From Thelonectria olida (lineage: Eukaryota; Ascomycota; Sordariomycetes; Hypocreales; Nectriaceae), in assembly GCA_020736575.1 (NCBI GenBank), contig JAGPYM010000010.1:930001-994000 (forward strand): a DNA stretch of 64,000 nt, given 5' to 3'. Every line of letters starts with the position of its first letter. Positions within the stretch are counted from its first letter, which is position 1. Below the pieces are notes generated by a model. It worked only from the letters and a program-made list of their open reading frames with translations, had not been told where the DNA came from and ran no database searches. Shown in pieces: positions 24,424 to 35,191 of the stretch. Position numbers and translations under genes: made by a program.

Positions 24424-26179
24424 ATGGCCACGTCCCTCGGCGCCGCTGCTGGCTCGACCCAGCTCACGAGTCACATGTTCCGCTACTCAATTCATGGCCG
24501 CTGCACCAACTGTGCCGCGACTCGACGCCCCGTCCTATCTACGTCCCGATCACGATGCCTGCCACGGCTTTCCGCCTCTACTGTCGCTTCTATTCGCAGC
24601 TTTGCCTCCAATTCGGGAAAGAGACCTCGATTTTCCCAACGCCTCGGCGAGGCCATGCGCAACACCAAGATCCAATGGTATCAGATCCCTGTCGGTCTGG
24701 GCATAGGCTTTCTCGGCCTCGTCCAGTTCTATAAGGTCTCGGCCAGGGAGCAAGAGAAGCAGCGCGAGCTTCAAGATGGTTTCAGTGAGGGAAGAATTCC
24801 AAGACCACGCCCTAGAATTCGTCCCGAAGGACCATGGTACGCAATTGAGACACCCCCCTATTTGGGACCAAAAAAATCCCGACTTCAGTGCTGACCAACT
24901 CACAGGCAAGTCCAGGTCATGTCGACTTTGCCTCTCAAGGCCATCTCTCGGCTTTGGGGCAGGTTCAACGAACTAACCATCCCCTATTATCTGCGCGTTC
25001 CTGGCTTCAAGCTCTACTCCATGGTGTTCGGCGTCAAGTATGCTCATCCACCACCTTGTCTCATGATATACTAACCACGGCTACAGCCTTGACGAAGTTG
25101 CCGAGCCCGATCTTCACGTCTACCCTAATCTCGCCTCCTTCTTCTACCGAAAACTCAAGCCGGGCGCCCGTCCCCTCGATCCCAACAGCCATACACTACT
25201 TTGCCCTTCAGATGGAAAGGTTCTCCAGTTCGGACAGATCCAAGGCAGTGACATTGAGCAAGTCAAGGGTATGACCTACAGTATCGATGCTCTCCTCGGA
25301 AAGACACCTACTCCCAGCCTCAGTGGTGGTTCGTCCGGCACATCCTCACTAGAGTCGAGCGGTCTACTCCCTGAACTGTCTAGCCAGGAAGAGCTGGTCA
25401 AGCAGGACGAGGACTTTGCCAAGGTCAATGGCATTTCTTACACTCTACCTGATCTTCTGTCTGGCGGTACCGTCGCCAAGTCGGGCTCCAAGGTCACCGA
25501 TGAATCCATTCCTGCGTCACCAGGTATCGAGTCCGAGGTTCGCGCCGAGCTTGCCCTTGGGGAGCGTGCGTGGTACGACATGCTTGCGGCGGATAAGACC
25601 ACCTCCCTGTACTACGCTGTCATCTATCTGGCCCCTGGCGACTACCACCGATTCCACTCTCCCACGAACTGGGTCGTCGAGCGACGACGTCATTTTGCCG
25701 GCGAGCTTTACAGCGTATCACCCTATCTTCAGCGAACCCTTCCCGGTCTTTTTACTCTGAACGAGCGGGTTGTCCTTCTTGGTCGATGGCGATGGGGCTT
25801 CTTCAGTTACGTGCCTGTGGGAGCCACCAACGTGGGCTCCATCAAGATCAACTTTGACAGAGAGCTGCGTACCAACAGTCTGTTGACCGACACGGCGGCG
25901 GACTTGGCAGCCGAGGAAGCTGCCCAGCGAGGTGAGGCATATCAAGGATTTGCCGAGGCTACGTACGAGACAGCCAGCTCTGTGCTTCGAGGCCATGCCC
26001 TGCGACGGGGTGAGGAGATGGGTGGTTTCCAACTGGGTAGCACAATTGTGCTTGTGTTTGAGGCACCATCTGAGAAAAGGGACGAACAGAACAAACTCAA
26101 GGGATGGAGCTGGGCGGTGGAGAAAGGGCAAGTGGTGAAGATGGGACAGGCGCTGGGCCGAGTCATTGAGGAGGAGTAA
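24424..26179 (+). CDS. psd1: Phosphatidylserine decarboxylase proenzyme, mitochondrial type, 3 exons
   Basis: Converts phosphatidylserine to phosphatidylethanolamine at the inner mitochondrial membrane. Exons 24424-24836, 24906-25037 and 25087-26179 encode about 545 residues. The N-terminus is Arg/Ser-rich (mitochondrial presequence-like) and is followed by one membrane segment (IPVGLGIGFLGLVQFY). The catalytic part has FFYRKLKPGARP, LYYAVIYLAPGDYHRFHSP (the conserved decarboxylase segment) and, near residue 498, LGST. In this family LGST is the self-cleavage site that generates the pyruvoyl group on Ser500. A Ser/Gly-rich insert (about residues 290-370) is longer than in bacterial enzymes, as in other fungal Psd1. 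Intact. Confidence 0.95.
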
Positions 26180-26585
26180 ATGCGAAAACAGGTGTATTTG
26201 TACAAAGCCGGATAAAACGGAGGCATGGCATTTGGGATTCAACATTTCATGAGAAGGAGATACCTTGACATACATTTACATGAGAAGCAATACGAACATC
26301 TTTTGGGTTAGGCCCATTATCAGAACCCAGCTGTTTCTCGTCGAGACATTCTTGGAGCCACAATTCACTATTGAGATATCGGCACATTGAGGTTTTTGTT
26401 CAGTTGAACTGTATTTAATTGTGTTCATTTAAATTTCCATGGGCCTCTAATGGCTGGCCCTTCGCTCCGCCATGTCTGCTCAAATGCAGGAGAGATAAAA
26501 TCGTGTCGCTTTCATGAGTTCTATTCTAATATTCCGTTGTATAGGGTTTTGTCCATGTCTATAGCTTCGGCTGCTCGTTGTGCAG
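26180..26585. other. Short intergenic region between convergent genes
   Basis: 3' flanks of the decarboxylase (+) and nitroreductase-like gene (-). AT-rich 26390-26440. No gene seen. Confidence 0.5.
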
Positions 26586-27203
26586 TCAAGCGCCAAAGAC
26601 CTTGACGCGCTCCTCGAGGGGCTGGTAGGTCTTCTCGCCGGCGTCGGAGGTCTTGCCGCCGAAGACGAGCTGGGCGTCGAGCTTCCAGGTGGCGGGGATC
26701 TTCCAGTTCTCCTGGACCTGGGCGTCGATCAGGGGGTTGTAGTGCTGGAGGTTGGCGCCGAGGCCCTCAGCCTCGAAAGCGGTCCAGGTGATGTACTGCT
26801 GGATGGCGGCGGACTGGGCGGCCCAGTGGGGGAACTTGTCGGCGTAGGGGGCGAACTTGGCCTGGAAGTCCTCGACGACGGTCTGGTCGGCGAAGAAGAG
26901 GACGGTGCCGGCGGCGCCGCGGAAGAGGTTGAGCTTCTGCTCGGTGGCGGCGAAGGCGTCGGCGGGGACGATGGCCTTGAGGGTGTCCTTGGTGATGTCC
27001 CAGAGCTTCTCGTGCTCGGCGCCGAAGAGGACGGCGATGCGGTTGGACTGGTTGTTGAAGGACGAGGGGGTCTGGAGGGTGGCGTCGTTGACGATCTCGG
27101 TGATGCGGGCGGTGGAGATGGGGAGGTCCTTGGTGAGGGGGTAGATGGAGCGGCGGTTCTTGGCCAGCTGGATGAGGAGGTCGGCGGAGATCTTGGCAGC
27201 CAT
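26586..27203 (-). CDS. Nitroreductase-like flavoprotein (fungal Frm2/Hbn1 type)
   Basis: Single exon, 205 residues. It opens AAKISADLLIQLAKNRRSIY, the typical N-terminal helix and Arg pair that bind FMN phosphate in nitroreductases. The middle has the FRGAAGTVLFFADQTVVEDF strand, then HWAAQSAAIQQYITWTAFEAEGLGANLQHYNP, which matches the QY.TW...E.GLG.N.QHYNP signature of the Frm2/Hbn1 subgroup. The length fits the family. The coding strand is strongly biased to C/G-ending codons, so a long antisense open frame (26580-27287) arises as a by-product. This suggests high expression. Likely a cytosolic NAD(P)H-dependent oxidoreductase linked to lipid or oxidative stress responses; the substrate is unknown. 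Confidence 0.88.
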   Translation of the reverse strand: MAAKISADLLIQLAKNRRSIYPLTKDLPISTARITEIVNDATLQTPSSFNNQSNRIAVLFGAEHEKLWDITKDTLKAIVPADAFAATEQKLNLFRGAAGTVLFFADQTVVEDFQAKFAPYADKFPHWAAQSAAIQQYITWTAFEAEGLGANLQHYNPLIDAQVQENWKIPATWKLDAQLVFGGKTSDAGEKTYQPLEERVKVFGA

Positions 27204-30200
27204 TGTGATGTTGTTTGTGACTTGGAAGTCTTAAAAGTGGTTGTAGTTGTGGTTGTAAGTGAGGTAGATGAGTGGATGAGTGGATAGAATGGGGAGGGAT
27301 GCAACCGAAAGAGAGGAAGGGAATATCCTCTTATAGTTATGGACGGTCTACCCACTCTTGTTCCGCCTCGTCCTCATCGGTCGCTAAGTTTGCGTCTTCC
27401 ATTGCTTGTCTGAATCTCTCTCAGCAGTTACCAACCCAACCCAACCCCTCGGCCCCTCCATGATCGGATTCGCATGGACTGGGCCCCTCCACTCCGTCGC
27501 CAGTTCCGGGCAATGCCCCACCCTTCTTTTTTTTTTCAAGGGTATTTCGTATCTCAATTGACCCTGACTAATGGCAGGCAAATTGCATCAGTCCCGCGCG
27601 GTTAACGCCTTTGTAAGGCTTCGGACTCGTGCCTTCTGAGTTGGGGAATTTGTTATCCATTTTGCTTGTCTAATCAATCAACCCAATTGCCAATCAATAT
27701 TTCCCCTGAGACTTGTCTTTATGGAATCACGACATGCTCAATTCACCGAACCCAGAGGTTCATCTATTGCCTCACAACTTGCAAGCAGATCCAGTTTCAA
27801 AAAGCTTCGTCAGGATTTATAAGCGGGGTTGTCATGGCGGCGGGGGTCGAACTCCCCACATAGATTTGGGAGTCGACGTTGGGAGACATGTCTCACGATG
27901 CATTACTATCCTGGAGGCTGAGGCTTGGGAGTTTTGAAGACATTGGCTTCGCATATTGCATCAGCGATGGCATCATTTGGTGAGATGTTGTACTTTGGTT
28001 ATGGTGCGCCATGTTTCCGAGCGAGTGTTGTTTGATGCGTAAGGACGGTACTTCGGAATTTCGGAACCGTAGGGTAGGGAGGATATCGTTGATCTCGGCA
28101 CTTGACACCACGACACAACAACCATTATCTAAGCCAAGACTATGCCTGCTTCGTACCAGGTGAGAGCCGCCAAGTTAGTTCTATGCTCGGCAGCGTAGGC
28201 AACTGAATCGACAGGTCCAGTAGATAATTCCTATGCTGACTGCTTGCCCTGATCGAGCGTGCAGTTTGCCACTCGCGGATATGTCGTCTCAGTTGGTGGC
28301 CCTTAATCCGAGTCTGACTTGGTCTCACGGCCGTCTCAGACGGAGGAAGCTCATGCCCCTCTGTCTCTTGCAACTCACAAGGTGCTCAACCCCGCTCCGT
28401 CAGTATGGTGCCATGCCTGCCTGACACCTGGTTCAAGGAGCAACGCCAACCAACCTTGCAGCTATCTCGACCGACTTTCACTACGTCGTATTCGTAGACC
28501 GCTTCCTGGCTGTCCTTCGGCTTAGGGGTTCGAATCTTGTCATTAAATCCGAAGCCACACCAAAATGGTCTGTCAAAGTGCAACAATGGCATATCTTGTC
28601 CGACCATAGCCCAATAGCATCGGTGCACCACGTTGTCACCGACTTTCTTCCTGCCTCGAGCTCTGCCGGCCGTCTCCACTTTTAACGGCCGTGACTTCCC
28701 TCCGTTCCTGACCCACCCACACCATCCTTTTTTTTTTCTTCCTTTTTCTCGCGCGCGCGTCTTGGAAATGGACACTCGGCCCCACAGTTTCTCGGGCTCA
28801 AAGCATCCAACCATCTCAGACCATTGATGACAAGAAGCTGAATCAGCGTTGAGCCAACCGCGCTGTTCGCCCATGACGCCATCAGGACCAACATTGCAGC
28901 CAAAGGGACGACGTTTCTCCAGCGCCGATCCCACCTCGTTCCTGAGACTGCCAAGACGGGACCCTGCAAAATTCCGTCAGAGTGCTGACAAGCCATGCGG
29001 GAGAGCCTCAACTTCAGCTTCATCTCGTACTTCGTATTGCCGGTCGTACATGAACCATGAGATCGACAATTATACATACAACCATGGACTCTGTGATCGA
29101 AGTCCCTGGGTTTTTAGATCCGCCCCCCCACAACGTGTTTGAAAGGAATTATGTTGCAACCGCGATGAGAAGCCATCGAGGTTTACCACTGCTCCATCCA
29201 GTTCGACTCTTCGACGACAGGACCTTGATGAACGAATTGGCTTTAACCTAGGTAATGATGACTCTATAAGTCGACACAGAATTATGTATCGCCAAGTCTC
29301 ACACCCATTGTCCGCAAAGAGAGAAACAACTGGTTGTCTCGTGTCGTTGATTGCTGACTTCGCGAGAGGCGCCCATTCATAACCCGCCCCGGTAGCCAAA
29401 CAAGCACATACGACCATAGCTCTTAGAAAACACTGGGTCCCGGTAAGCTCTCCTCCGCCCAACATGTGCCTCCATTTCTAGAGCATTGTGCCTCCGAAAA
29501 AGGAGGTCCAAGTCTTCGATTTCGGAGGCGCTTGTTCCAGTCCGACAGACCAGTAACAATAAAAATTTGAGAGAAACACACAGAACAATCTGTAATTGAA
29601 ATATCAGTCAATTGATATTTTGTTGATAGTTATTTTATTTTTCTAAAACTTTTATTTTATTTTAATATGCTTTTGGACTTCTTTATTCCTTGTCCGATAA
29701 CTTACTATTCACAATTACATAACCCGTCTGAAGTACAGCCTACCGTTCAAAACGGTGAAACGGTGGAGCAATGTCGGGACATAACACACACCCCCTGACC
29801 CACCTGCGACATCCGCAGGGCGTGTGCATTACTTGATTTGACCAGGTTCAATTGAAGCCAGGTTGCGCAACTTGTCTAAATAAGCCATTATCGTACGTGT
29901 TTCTGTAATTGCATATGCATTTACTGGGTTTCGAGCGGCACAGCGGCAAGGCAAGCAGACCAATTAGCGAAGACCGTGTGGGTAGTCGCGTCTCATTTAC
30001 ATGGGGCCAATTTTCGGCCTTCTGGAGGAGCAGAACAGGAGACGGTTAGAGACGAGCCAGCAAAACTCATTTCAGAAGAACTAGATGTCTTGGCTAGAAG
30101 TCATGCAGCCCAGATCAACTCCGCCATCAAGTTCACCGCCTCAGATAGGTGCTATATATCAGATTCCAGCACTAGTTATATTATGCCTTTATCATACAAC

Positions 30201-30476
30201 TCAGAGGGCATAGACGATACAGTAAGTGAATCCCCCGTTCTACGAACTCAACCCGACTTCAGTTTCAAATGGCCGATATTTCAAACACTAGCAACTCGAA
30301 CACCATTATCACACGGCTACGTGGGAACAGCTCCTATCATGCTGCGCCAATGTTGCAGGTAACCCCTCGCAACGGAATGCGGCCCCACTCTAATTAGGCC
30401 GCGCTCCAAAACATGTGGGTTGTGATGAAAATGTCCCTCTGAGTCGATTCTCACCACGACATCAAGCCCACTCATC
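27204..30476. other. Long gene-free region at the core/accessory boundary
   Basis: 3.3 kb with no frame that looks like a real protein on either strand. It includes the promoter of the nitroreductase-like gene, a CG dinucleotide run (28751-28760), an AT-rich patch (about 29570-29720) and a short inverted repeat accgttcaaaacggt (29743-29757). It separates the well-spaced core-type genes from the accessory-type genes. Confidence 0.5.
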
Positions 30477-32939
30477 ATGGATGGATCAAGGAGTGTAGAA
30501 GAGCTGATGAGGCTGCTGCGAGAGGCGGAGCAACGTGCTGAGGAAGCAGAGAGAGAACGACAGGAGGAGCGACAACGCGCCGAAAGGGAACAGCACCGTG
30601 CCGAGGAAGCAGAGAGAGAACGAAAGGAGGAGCAGCAACGCGCCGAAAGGGAACAGCAACGCGCCGAAGCGTCAGAGCAACAAACTCAGCCCACCACACT
30701 CGACGAATACATCGCTGCCTGCCATTCCTTTGTATACTCTAGCTTTGACATTGAGCGGAACCCGAAATTGACCTCAAAGGGGCCCATCACCAATCCGCGA
30801 AACAAATGGTGTCCCACAAATCTCCGACCATGGCCTGATTTTATTCAGCAACAGAGAATCACATTCGGGACCCTCTACGACACCTTCCCTACCGATAGTC
30901 GCGTTTTTGAGAACCGAGCCTTCCTCGCCGGCTTAGGAAACAGGATATCGAAGCGTAAGATAGCAGACGAGAAGACACTTGAGTACTTCCTGCACAACAG
31001 CGTCGAGGATCCAGTCAAAACCATCATGGACCAGCTCAAAGAGGTGGAAGAGGTCAGAAGTGCATTTCATCTAGGAAACGGCATCATATTCGAGAACCAT
31101 CCGCATGCCATTAGCGACCTTGCCGAGGAGGTCGTCGACCGCGACACCCCATCGACACCGCCCTCTACGCCAGACCACAGACTCAATCTCAACCAGCTAC
31201 GACCCGATCAGATCTGCGTCTACCGATCCGACAACGCGGGCTCGACGACACGCACAATGATTTACATTTCCGAGTACAAACCGCCTCACAAGCTGACCGC
31301 CCCGCACCTTCGTCTTGGTCTGCGCCCCATGAATATTTACGAGGACGTGGTCAACCGGAAGACAATCCCGACGTCGGTCGACCCAGATGCCCGTTTCCAG
31401 TATCACGCCGAGAGGCTGACTGCAGCCGCCATCACACAGACCTACCACTACATGATCGAGGGGGGACTCGAGTATGGTCTACTGACGACGGCTGAGGCCA
31501 TCGTGTTTCTCAAGCTCGACTGGCGGGACCCTGAGACGCTCTTCTATCACCTAGCAGAGCCGGATGCCGAAGTGTCTGCCCATCCTAGTCATTTTCACTT
31601 GTGCACGGCAGTGGCTCAATATCTGGCCTTTAGTCTCATGGCGCTTGGCTCGCCGGGTGAACGACGGTTGCACGGGCAAGACGAGCGCCGCCAGGCTACT
31701 GAAATATTAAAGACGTGGATGGAAGATTTCGAGACGACACGACAATCGATTCCCGAGGACGAACGATATGCGCCGGAGAGTTCACCCGGTTACCAACCCG
31801 AGGCGTACGAGGGTGTCGACCGATCTCCTTACCTCCTCCGAGGAAAGAGACGGCCACGTATGGGGGATGAGTCCGTGAGGGAGCAGGCGCGAAGGGATCC
31901 ACGAGAATCATCCGATGACGACTCACCACCTGATTTACCAGACACGCCGAGCCCGACAGAGCGGCGGACACATCGAGGAGGGTCGGAAGGCCAGGGAAGT
32001 CAGGGAACTCGACGCAGTCAGCGAATTCTGGCGCGACGACCACGGGGCGGAAGAGAGGGAGGAGGAGGAGGAAGCAACGAACAAGACAGGCCGTACTGCA
32101 CCCAAAAGTGCCTTTTAGGGCTCGTCAACGGCGGTTCTCTCGACCCAAGATGTCCGAATATGACATTTCACAGCAAGCAGCCCGACAATGACCGCAACAA
32201 CTGTCGTAGCCCAAGCCGCACCTGTACCCGTCATCCAATTGATCACGCTGAATTTCTTGAGCTTCTCTGGGAGCAACTAGAACGATCATTAGACGACGGG
32301 ATCACGCCGTTGGGGCAGGGTGGTGCGCGCGGCGTACTGTTCAAAGTGACCCTGCTTGCGCATGGCTATACCTTCGTCAGCAAGGGCACGGCCCGGGCAT
32401 TTACTAAAGACCTTCAGCACGAGGCCGCGGTGTACAAGCGTCTGCGGCCCATCCAAGGGATATACGTGCCCGTCTACCTTGGGGCCATCGACCTCCGATC
32501 GATGAACAGGATATATTACTATGACCACCGAGTCTATGTGATACACATGATATTTCTGTCGTGGGGAGGAAACGACCTTAGGCCGACGGGAATTGTGGGT
32601 GGTGCGGAGGAACTGCTCGAAGGAAAGGCGGTGCGGTCATTGCGCGCAATGCATCAACAGGGAGTAATCCACAAGGATGTACGATGGGCAAACATGCTGT
32701 TCAACGCAGAGATCAACGGGGTCATGATGATTGATTTTGAAAGAGCACTAGTGGTGGAGCCACCTCGACGTCCGTTGGCTCAGTTGGTCCCGAACAAGCG
32801 AAGTTGGAACCCAGAGACAATAGATTGCAGCAAGTCGGCGGAGAAATCAAGCGATCGAGGTCGGGTTAGAAGGGCAGTTTCCGAGGATATTGGGATGATG
32901 AAGATGGTATTTAGGGAGCATCGTATTCATAAGCCGTAA
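30477..32939 (+). CDS. Coiled-coil / nuclease-like / protein-kinase-like fusion protein
   Basis: Single exon, 820 residues. Residues 5-70 are a charged coiled coil built of near-repeats (EEAERERQEERQRAERE, EEAERERKEEQQRAERE). Residues about 75-410 resemble the restriction-endonuclease-like module of fungal accessory proteins, with an ExK pair in IYISEYKPPHKL (E266, K268) as the candidate active site. A disordered Arg/Ser-rich linker (about 430-540) and a Cys/His cluster (YCTQKCLLGL... CPN... NNCRSPSRTC) follow. The C-terminal ~200 residues are kinase-like: a Gly-rich loop (LGQGGARGVLFKV), then VIHKDVRWANMLF (D734, N739) and MMIDFERA (D753; DFE instead of DFG). Such nuclease-like plus kinase-like combinations are known from Crinkler-type effector work. 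Secretion is not predicted, since no signal peptide is visible. The role in defence, conflict or selfish elements is inference. Confidence 0.72.
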   Translation: MDGSRSVEELMRLLREAEQRAEEAERERQEERQRAEREQHRAEEAERERKEEQQRAEREQQRAEASEQQTQPTTLDEYIAACHSFVYSSFDIERNPKLTSKGPITNPRNKWCPTNLRPWPDFIQQQRITFGTLYDTFPTDSRVFENRAFLAGLGNRISKRKIADEKTLEYFLHNSVEDPVKTIMDQLKEVEEVRSAFHLGNGIIFENHPHAISDLAEEVVDRDTPSTPPSTPDHRLNLNQLRPDQICVYRSDNAGSTTRTMIYISEYKPPHKLTAPHLRLGLRPMNIYEDVVNRKTIPTSVDPDARFQYHAERLTAAAITQTYHYMIEGGLEYGLLTTAEAIVFLKLDWRDPETLFYHLAEPDAEVSAHPSHFHLCTAVAQYLAFSLMALGSPGERRLHGQDERRQATEILKTWMEDFETTRQSIPEDERYAPESSPGYQPEAYEGVDRSPYLLRGKRRPRMGDESVREQARRDPRESSDDDSPPDLPDTPSPTERRTHRGGSEGQGSQGTRRSQRILARRPRGGREGGGGGSNEQDRPYCTQKCLLGLVNGGSLDPRCPNMTFHSKQPDNDRNNCRSPSRTCTRHPIDHAEFLELLWEQLERSLDDGITPLGQGGARGVLFKVTLLAHGYTFVSKGTARAFTKDLQHEAAVYKRLRPIQGIYVPVYLGAIDLRSMNRIYYYDHRVYVIHMIFLSWGGNDLRPTGIVGGAEELLEGKAVRSLRAMHQQGVIHKDVRWANMLFNAEINGVMMIDFERALVVEPPRRPLAQLVPNKRSWNPETIDCSKSAEKSSDRGRVRRAVSEDIGMMKMVFREHRIHKP

Positions 32940-33778
32940 TATAATGAATAATGTCACGACCCGTCCTAGAAGGCACCAGGCTGGCAGCTAGAAGATTTTG
33001 CAGCGCAACCAGAAGATTGAGAGAAAGTCGATGGACCCTATGGAGTAACTTAGTTCGCGCTTTATTAACAGCTCAAGATGATGAGAGGGGGAATCTGTTG
33101 GCTGTTGGTTCAGAGTCCGGTCCGAGAGCTCCGAAAAGGGTGGTCCGCCGCAACCCCCGAGCTAAGAGCGATAGGAAATTGGGCAGGACAAAGGGCAAGC
33201 AGAGTCTTCATGGCTGACGCCCCAGGGCAGACAGAACAACCAACACAATCGTGCCTGGTGTCGATCGGGACGGGCGTACCCGCCGTAAAACCCGTGCGGA
33301 CGCGACGCGTTGAGTGCACGGGATATACGACGTGGGTTACTGTACGATACGAGGCAAGGTAGGGGAGTGTATTAGACACATATGATTGGCTTCAGGGCAG
33401 AGAGTGAGTATCATGACCCCGCATTAATGGCCAACACTCGTTCCAGTGTTACATGTTGCTGCCTATAATTGCCTAAACATCGAGTGCCATAATTGGAGTA
33501 GGTCTATATCGGGCATCATGGCTTTGGGCTTTGTCCGCCATGCGTCGGTTCTGTTGGCATCGCCTCACATCGCCTCACGCTGAGCCTGCGGCGCATGCTT
33601 GCTACCCATGGCGGACCAGAATAACGTTCGGGTATAAAGGTAAGTAGCATTGCACCGCACCATTGCACCGCACCATTGCACCGCACCATTGCACGAGCTC
33701 AGCCTCAAAAGCTCGCACTCACCATCCACTCGCACCTCCGGCGGCCGTATTCAGGATACCCCTCGGCCGTGAACAACA
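32940..33778. other. Intergenic region with possible LTR-like start
   Basis: No supported gene. At 32952 the sequence begins TGTCACGACCC, a common beginning of fungal LTRs, but no matching end or target duplication was found. The 3' part holds the short repeat at 33648-33694 and the promoter of the next small gene. Confidence 0.35.
33648..33694. repeat. 13-bp tandem repeat, 3.6 copies
   Basis: Three exact copies of CATTGCACCGCAC and a partial fourth (CATTGCAC) lie directly upstream of the small gene starting at 33779. Confidence 0.85.
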
Positions 33779-34015
33779 ATGTGCGGCCAAGCCAAGGTCA
33801 CTCGCAAATACAAGGACTGTCTCGAAGGCAAGCAGCATACCAAGGTGACATACGAATATCCCTTTGGCGAGAGATGCGATGATCCGAATGCTGGCACAGG
33901 GCGGTGCCCAAATATTACACAAAGCCGGGCGATGATTGTTGGCTCGACCCCTATTAACGCTACTTGCCCTGAGTGCGCGTTCGAGCGGGCGCAGCAGCGG
34001 CCCGCCGCAACCTGA
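33779..34015 (+). CDS. Small Cys-containing protein of unknown function
   Basis: 78 residues beginning MCGQAKVTRKYKDC. It has six cysteines in three pairs (CGQ... DC; RCDD... RCPN; TCPEC) and a KVTYEYPFGERC segment, which suggests a small metal- or disulfide-stabilised fold. No signal peptide. The ATG is preceded by acaacA, a reasonable fungal context. I do not recognise the family; the even Cys spacing is the main argument that it is a real gene. Confidence 0.5.
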   Translation: MCGQAKVTRKYKDCLEGKQHTKVTYEYPFGERCDDPNAGTGRCPNITQSRAMIVGSTPINATCPECAFERAQQRPAAT

Positions 34016-34327
34016 CCTTTACTAATAAATGTAAGATTGAGATAGTCACCATACCAATCTTCAATGAACTTATGGGATTAGTTGCATGCATGTTTCTGCC
34101 TTGGCTAGCGACAGTATGAGTAATAGGGCTGTTTATGGTTCAGCACTTCAGTCTTCCTGGGGAGTTGTCTATCTATGGGGCTTGTCTTGTTTGCTTGTAG
34201 GATAGGGAAACTGGTCTAAAACTCGTTTAATTCTGCATGTATACTGTAGGTAAGCTTTGAGGACGCTGTACCCGAGTAGATAGATAACAAGAGTTACCTT
34301 TTCACAGATAGTCCTCGCGCCGAGTCG
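34016..34327. other. Intergenic region between convergent genes
   Basis: 3' flanks of the small Cys protein gene (+) and the kinase-like gene (-). Nothing else was seen. Confidence 0.45.
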
Positions 34328-35191
34328 TCAAAAGAGGCCGCGTAAATCATTAACAACCTGCTCAGACGATTCGTACATGTACCCCCAGAGCCGGCTGATG
34401 ATAGGGCCGGTGGGGTTATCGTTGGACAATTGAGGCCATTCCCCAGCGAGAAGTGCTTCCTTGACTTCGTCCTCCGACACCTCGGTCTCGGAGCCGTATG
34501 GCACCTTCCACTCACTGATCTCATAGATAGCACTGCCAAGGGCGAACATCTCGCGATTCATAGTGCCGATATTATGACATTGAGGTCTATCCGAGCCGGG
34601 TGGGCAGTACCGAATCTCGCAGCCGTACCAATCATGAGGATAGTCGTCCATTTGGTCCGAGTCGGCAAAGTCGCCCAACTTGATGCGCCATTGATCGAAC
34701 AGAAAGACGTTGCGAGTAGAGAGGTCGCCCCAGACGACACCGCGCAGGTGCATATGCGCGACACCTTCGGTGAACTGGGTTGCTAACTTGAGCCGAGTCC
34801 GTTCGTCGGGCGGGTTTGCCGAGTTGTTAATGATATAGTCTCGCAGGCTGCCATAGGGAGCCCGCTCCAGGCGCACTGCCCATGCCTTTGGCACAGAGCC
34901 CGAGCCCCCTAAAATGGTGGCCTCGAGGCCAAAGTAGCCGAGAATGCAGTCATGCTGTCCGAGAGCCTCGTATATGCCTGCCTCCTTTCGCGCCCTCTCG
35001 TCTGACTCTTGGGCGTCCTTGCCCGGCCCCAGCGCCTCCCGTCCTTCGTACCAGACAGTCCCCCCCTTCAGGACTGATAGGCTATCCTTAGCCCACCCAG
35101 TCTTACTATCATTTGCAACTGCATATACAACACTATTAGCAGTCTGACCAAGGATCTGGATCTTGCCCTCTTTAACTAATCTTGGAGCCAT
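34328..35191 (-). CDS. Divergent protein-kinase-like protein
   Basis: Single exon, 287 residues. Kinase landmarks are a weak glycine loop (ILGQTANSVVYAV), a helix-C region (ERARKEAGIYEAL), the hinge-like LERAPYGSLRDYI, a catalytic-loop-like VVWGDLSTRNVFL (WGD in place of HRD; D and N kept), a metal-binding LGDFADSD (DFA in place of DFG) and MFALGSAIYEISEWKVPY in the C-lobe. The usual VAIK lysine is not evident, and the protein ends soon after the C-lobe starts. It may therefore be a reduced-activity or pseudo-kinase. Such stand-alone divergent kinases are common in accessory regions of Pezizomycotina. It lies 1.4 kb from the nuclease/kinase fusion gene and converges on the gene at 33779. Confidence 0.72.
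   Translation of the reverse strand: MAPRLVKEGKIQILGQTANSVVYAVANDSKTGWAKDSLSVLKGGTVWYEGREALGPGKDAQESDERARKEAGIYEALGQHDCILGYFGLEATILGGSGSVPKAWAVRLERAPYGSLRDYIINNSANPPDERTRLKLATQFTEGVAHMHLRGVVWGDLSTRNVFLFDQWRIKLGDFADSDQMDDYPHDWYGCEIRYCPPGSDRPQCHNIGTMNREMFALGSAIYEISEWKVPYGSETEVSEDEVKEALLAGEWPQLSNDNPTGPIISRLWGYMYESSEQVVNDLRGLF

Noticed and set aside
26580..27287. 235-residue plus-strand open frame
   Set aside because: It mirrors the nitroreductase-like gene on the other strand; its composition (Gly/Val/Leu/Glu repeats) follows from the codon bias of the real gene.
27830..27860. tRNA-like T arm (GGGGGTCGAACTCCCC)
   Set aside because: No matching acceptor, D arm or anticodon stem could be drawn around it.
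28520..28560. GGGGTTCGAATC resembling a tRNA T loop
   Set aside because: The stem does not pair and no cloverleaf fits upstream.
29976..30362. 128-residue plus-strand open frame upstream of the fusion gene
   Set aside because: No domain, irregular composition and no intron evidence; treated as non-coding.
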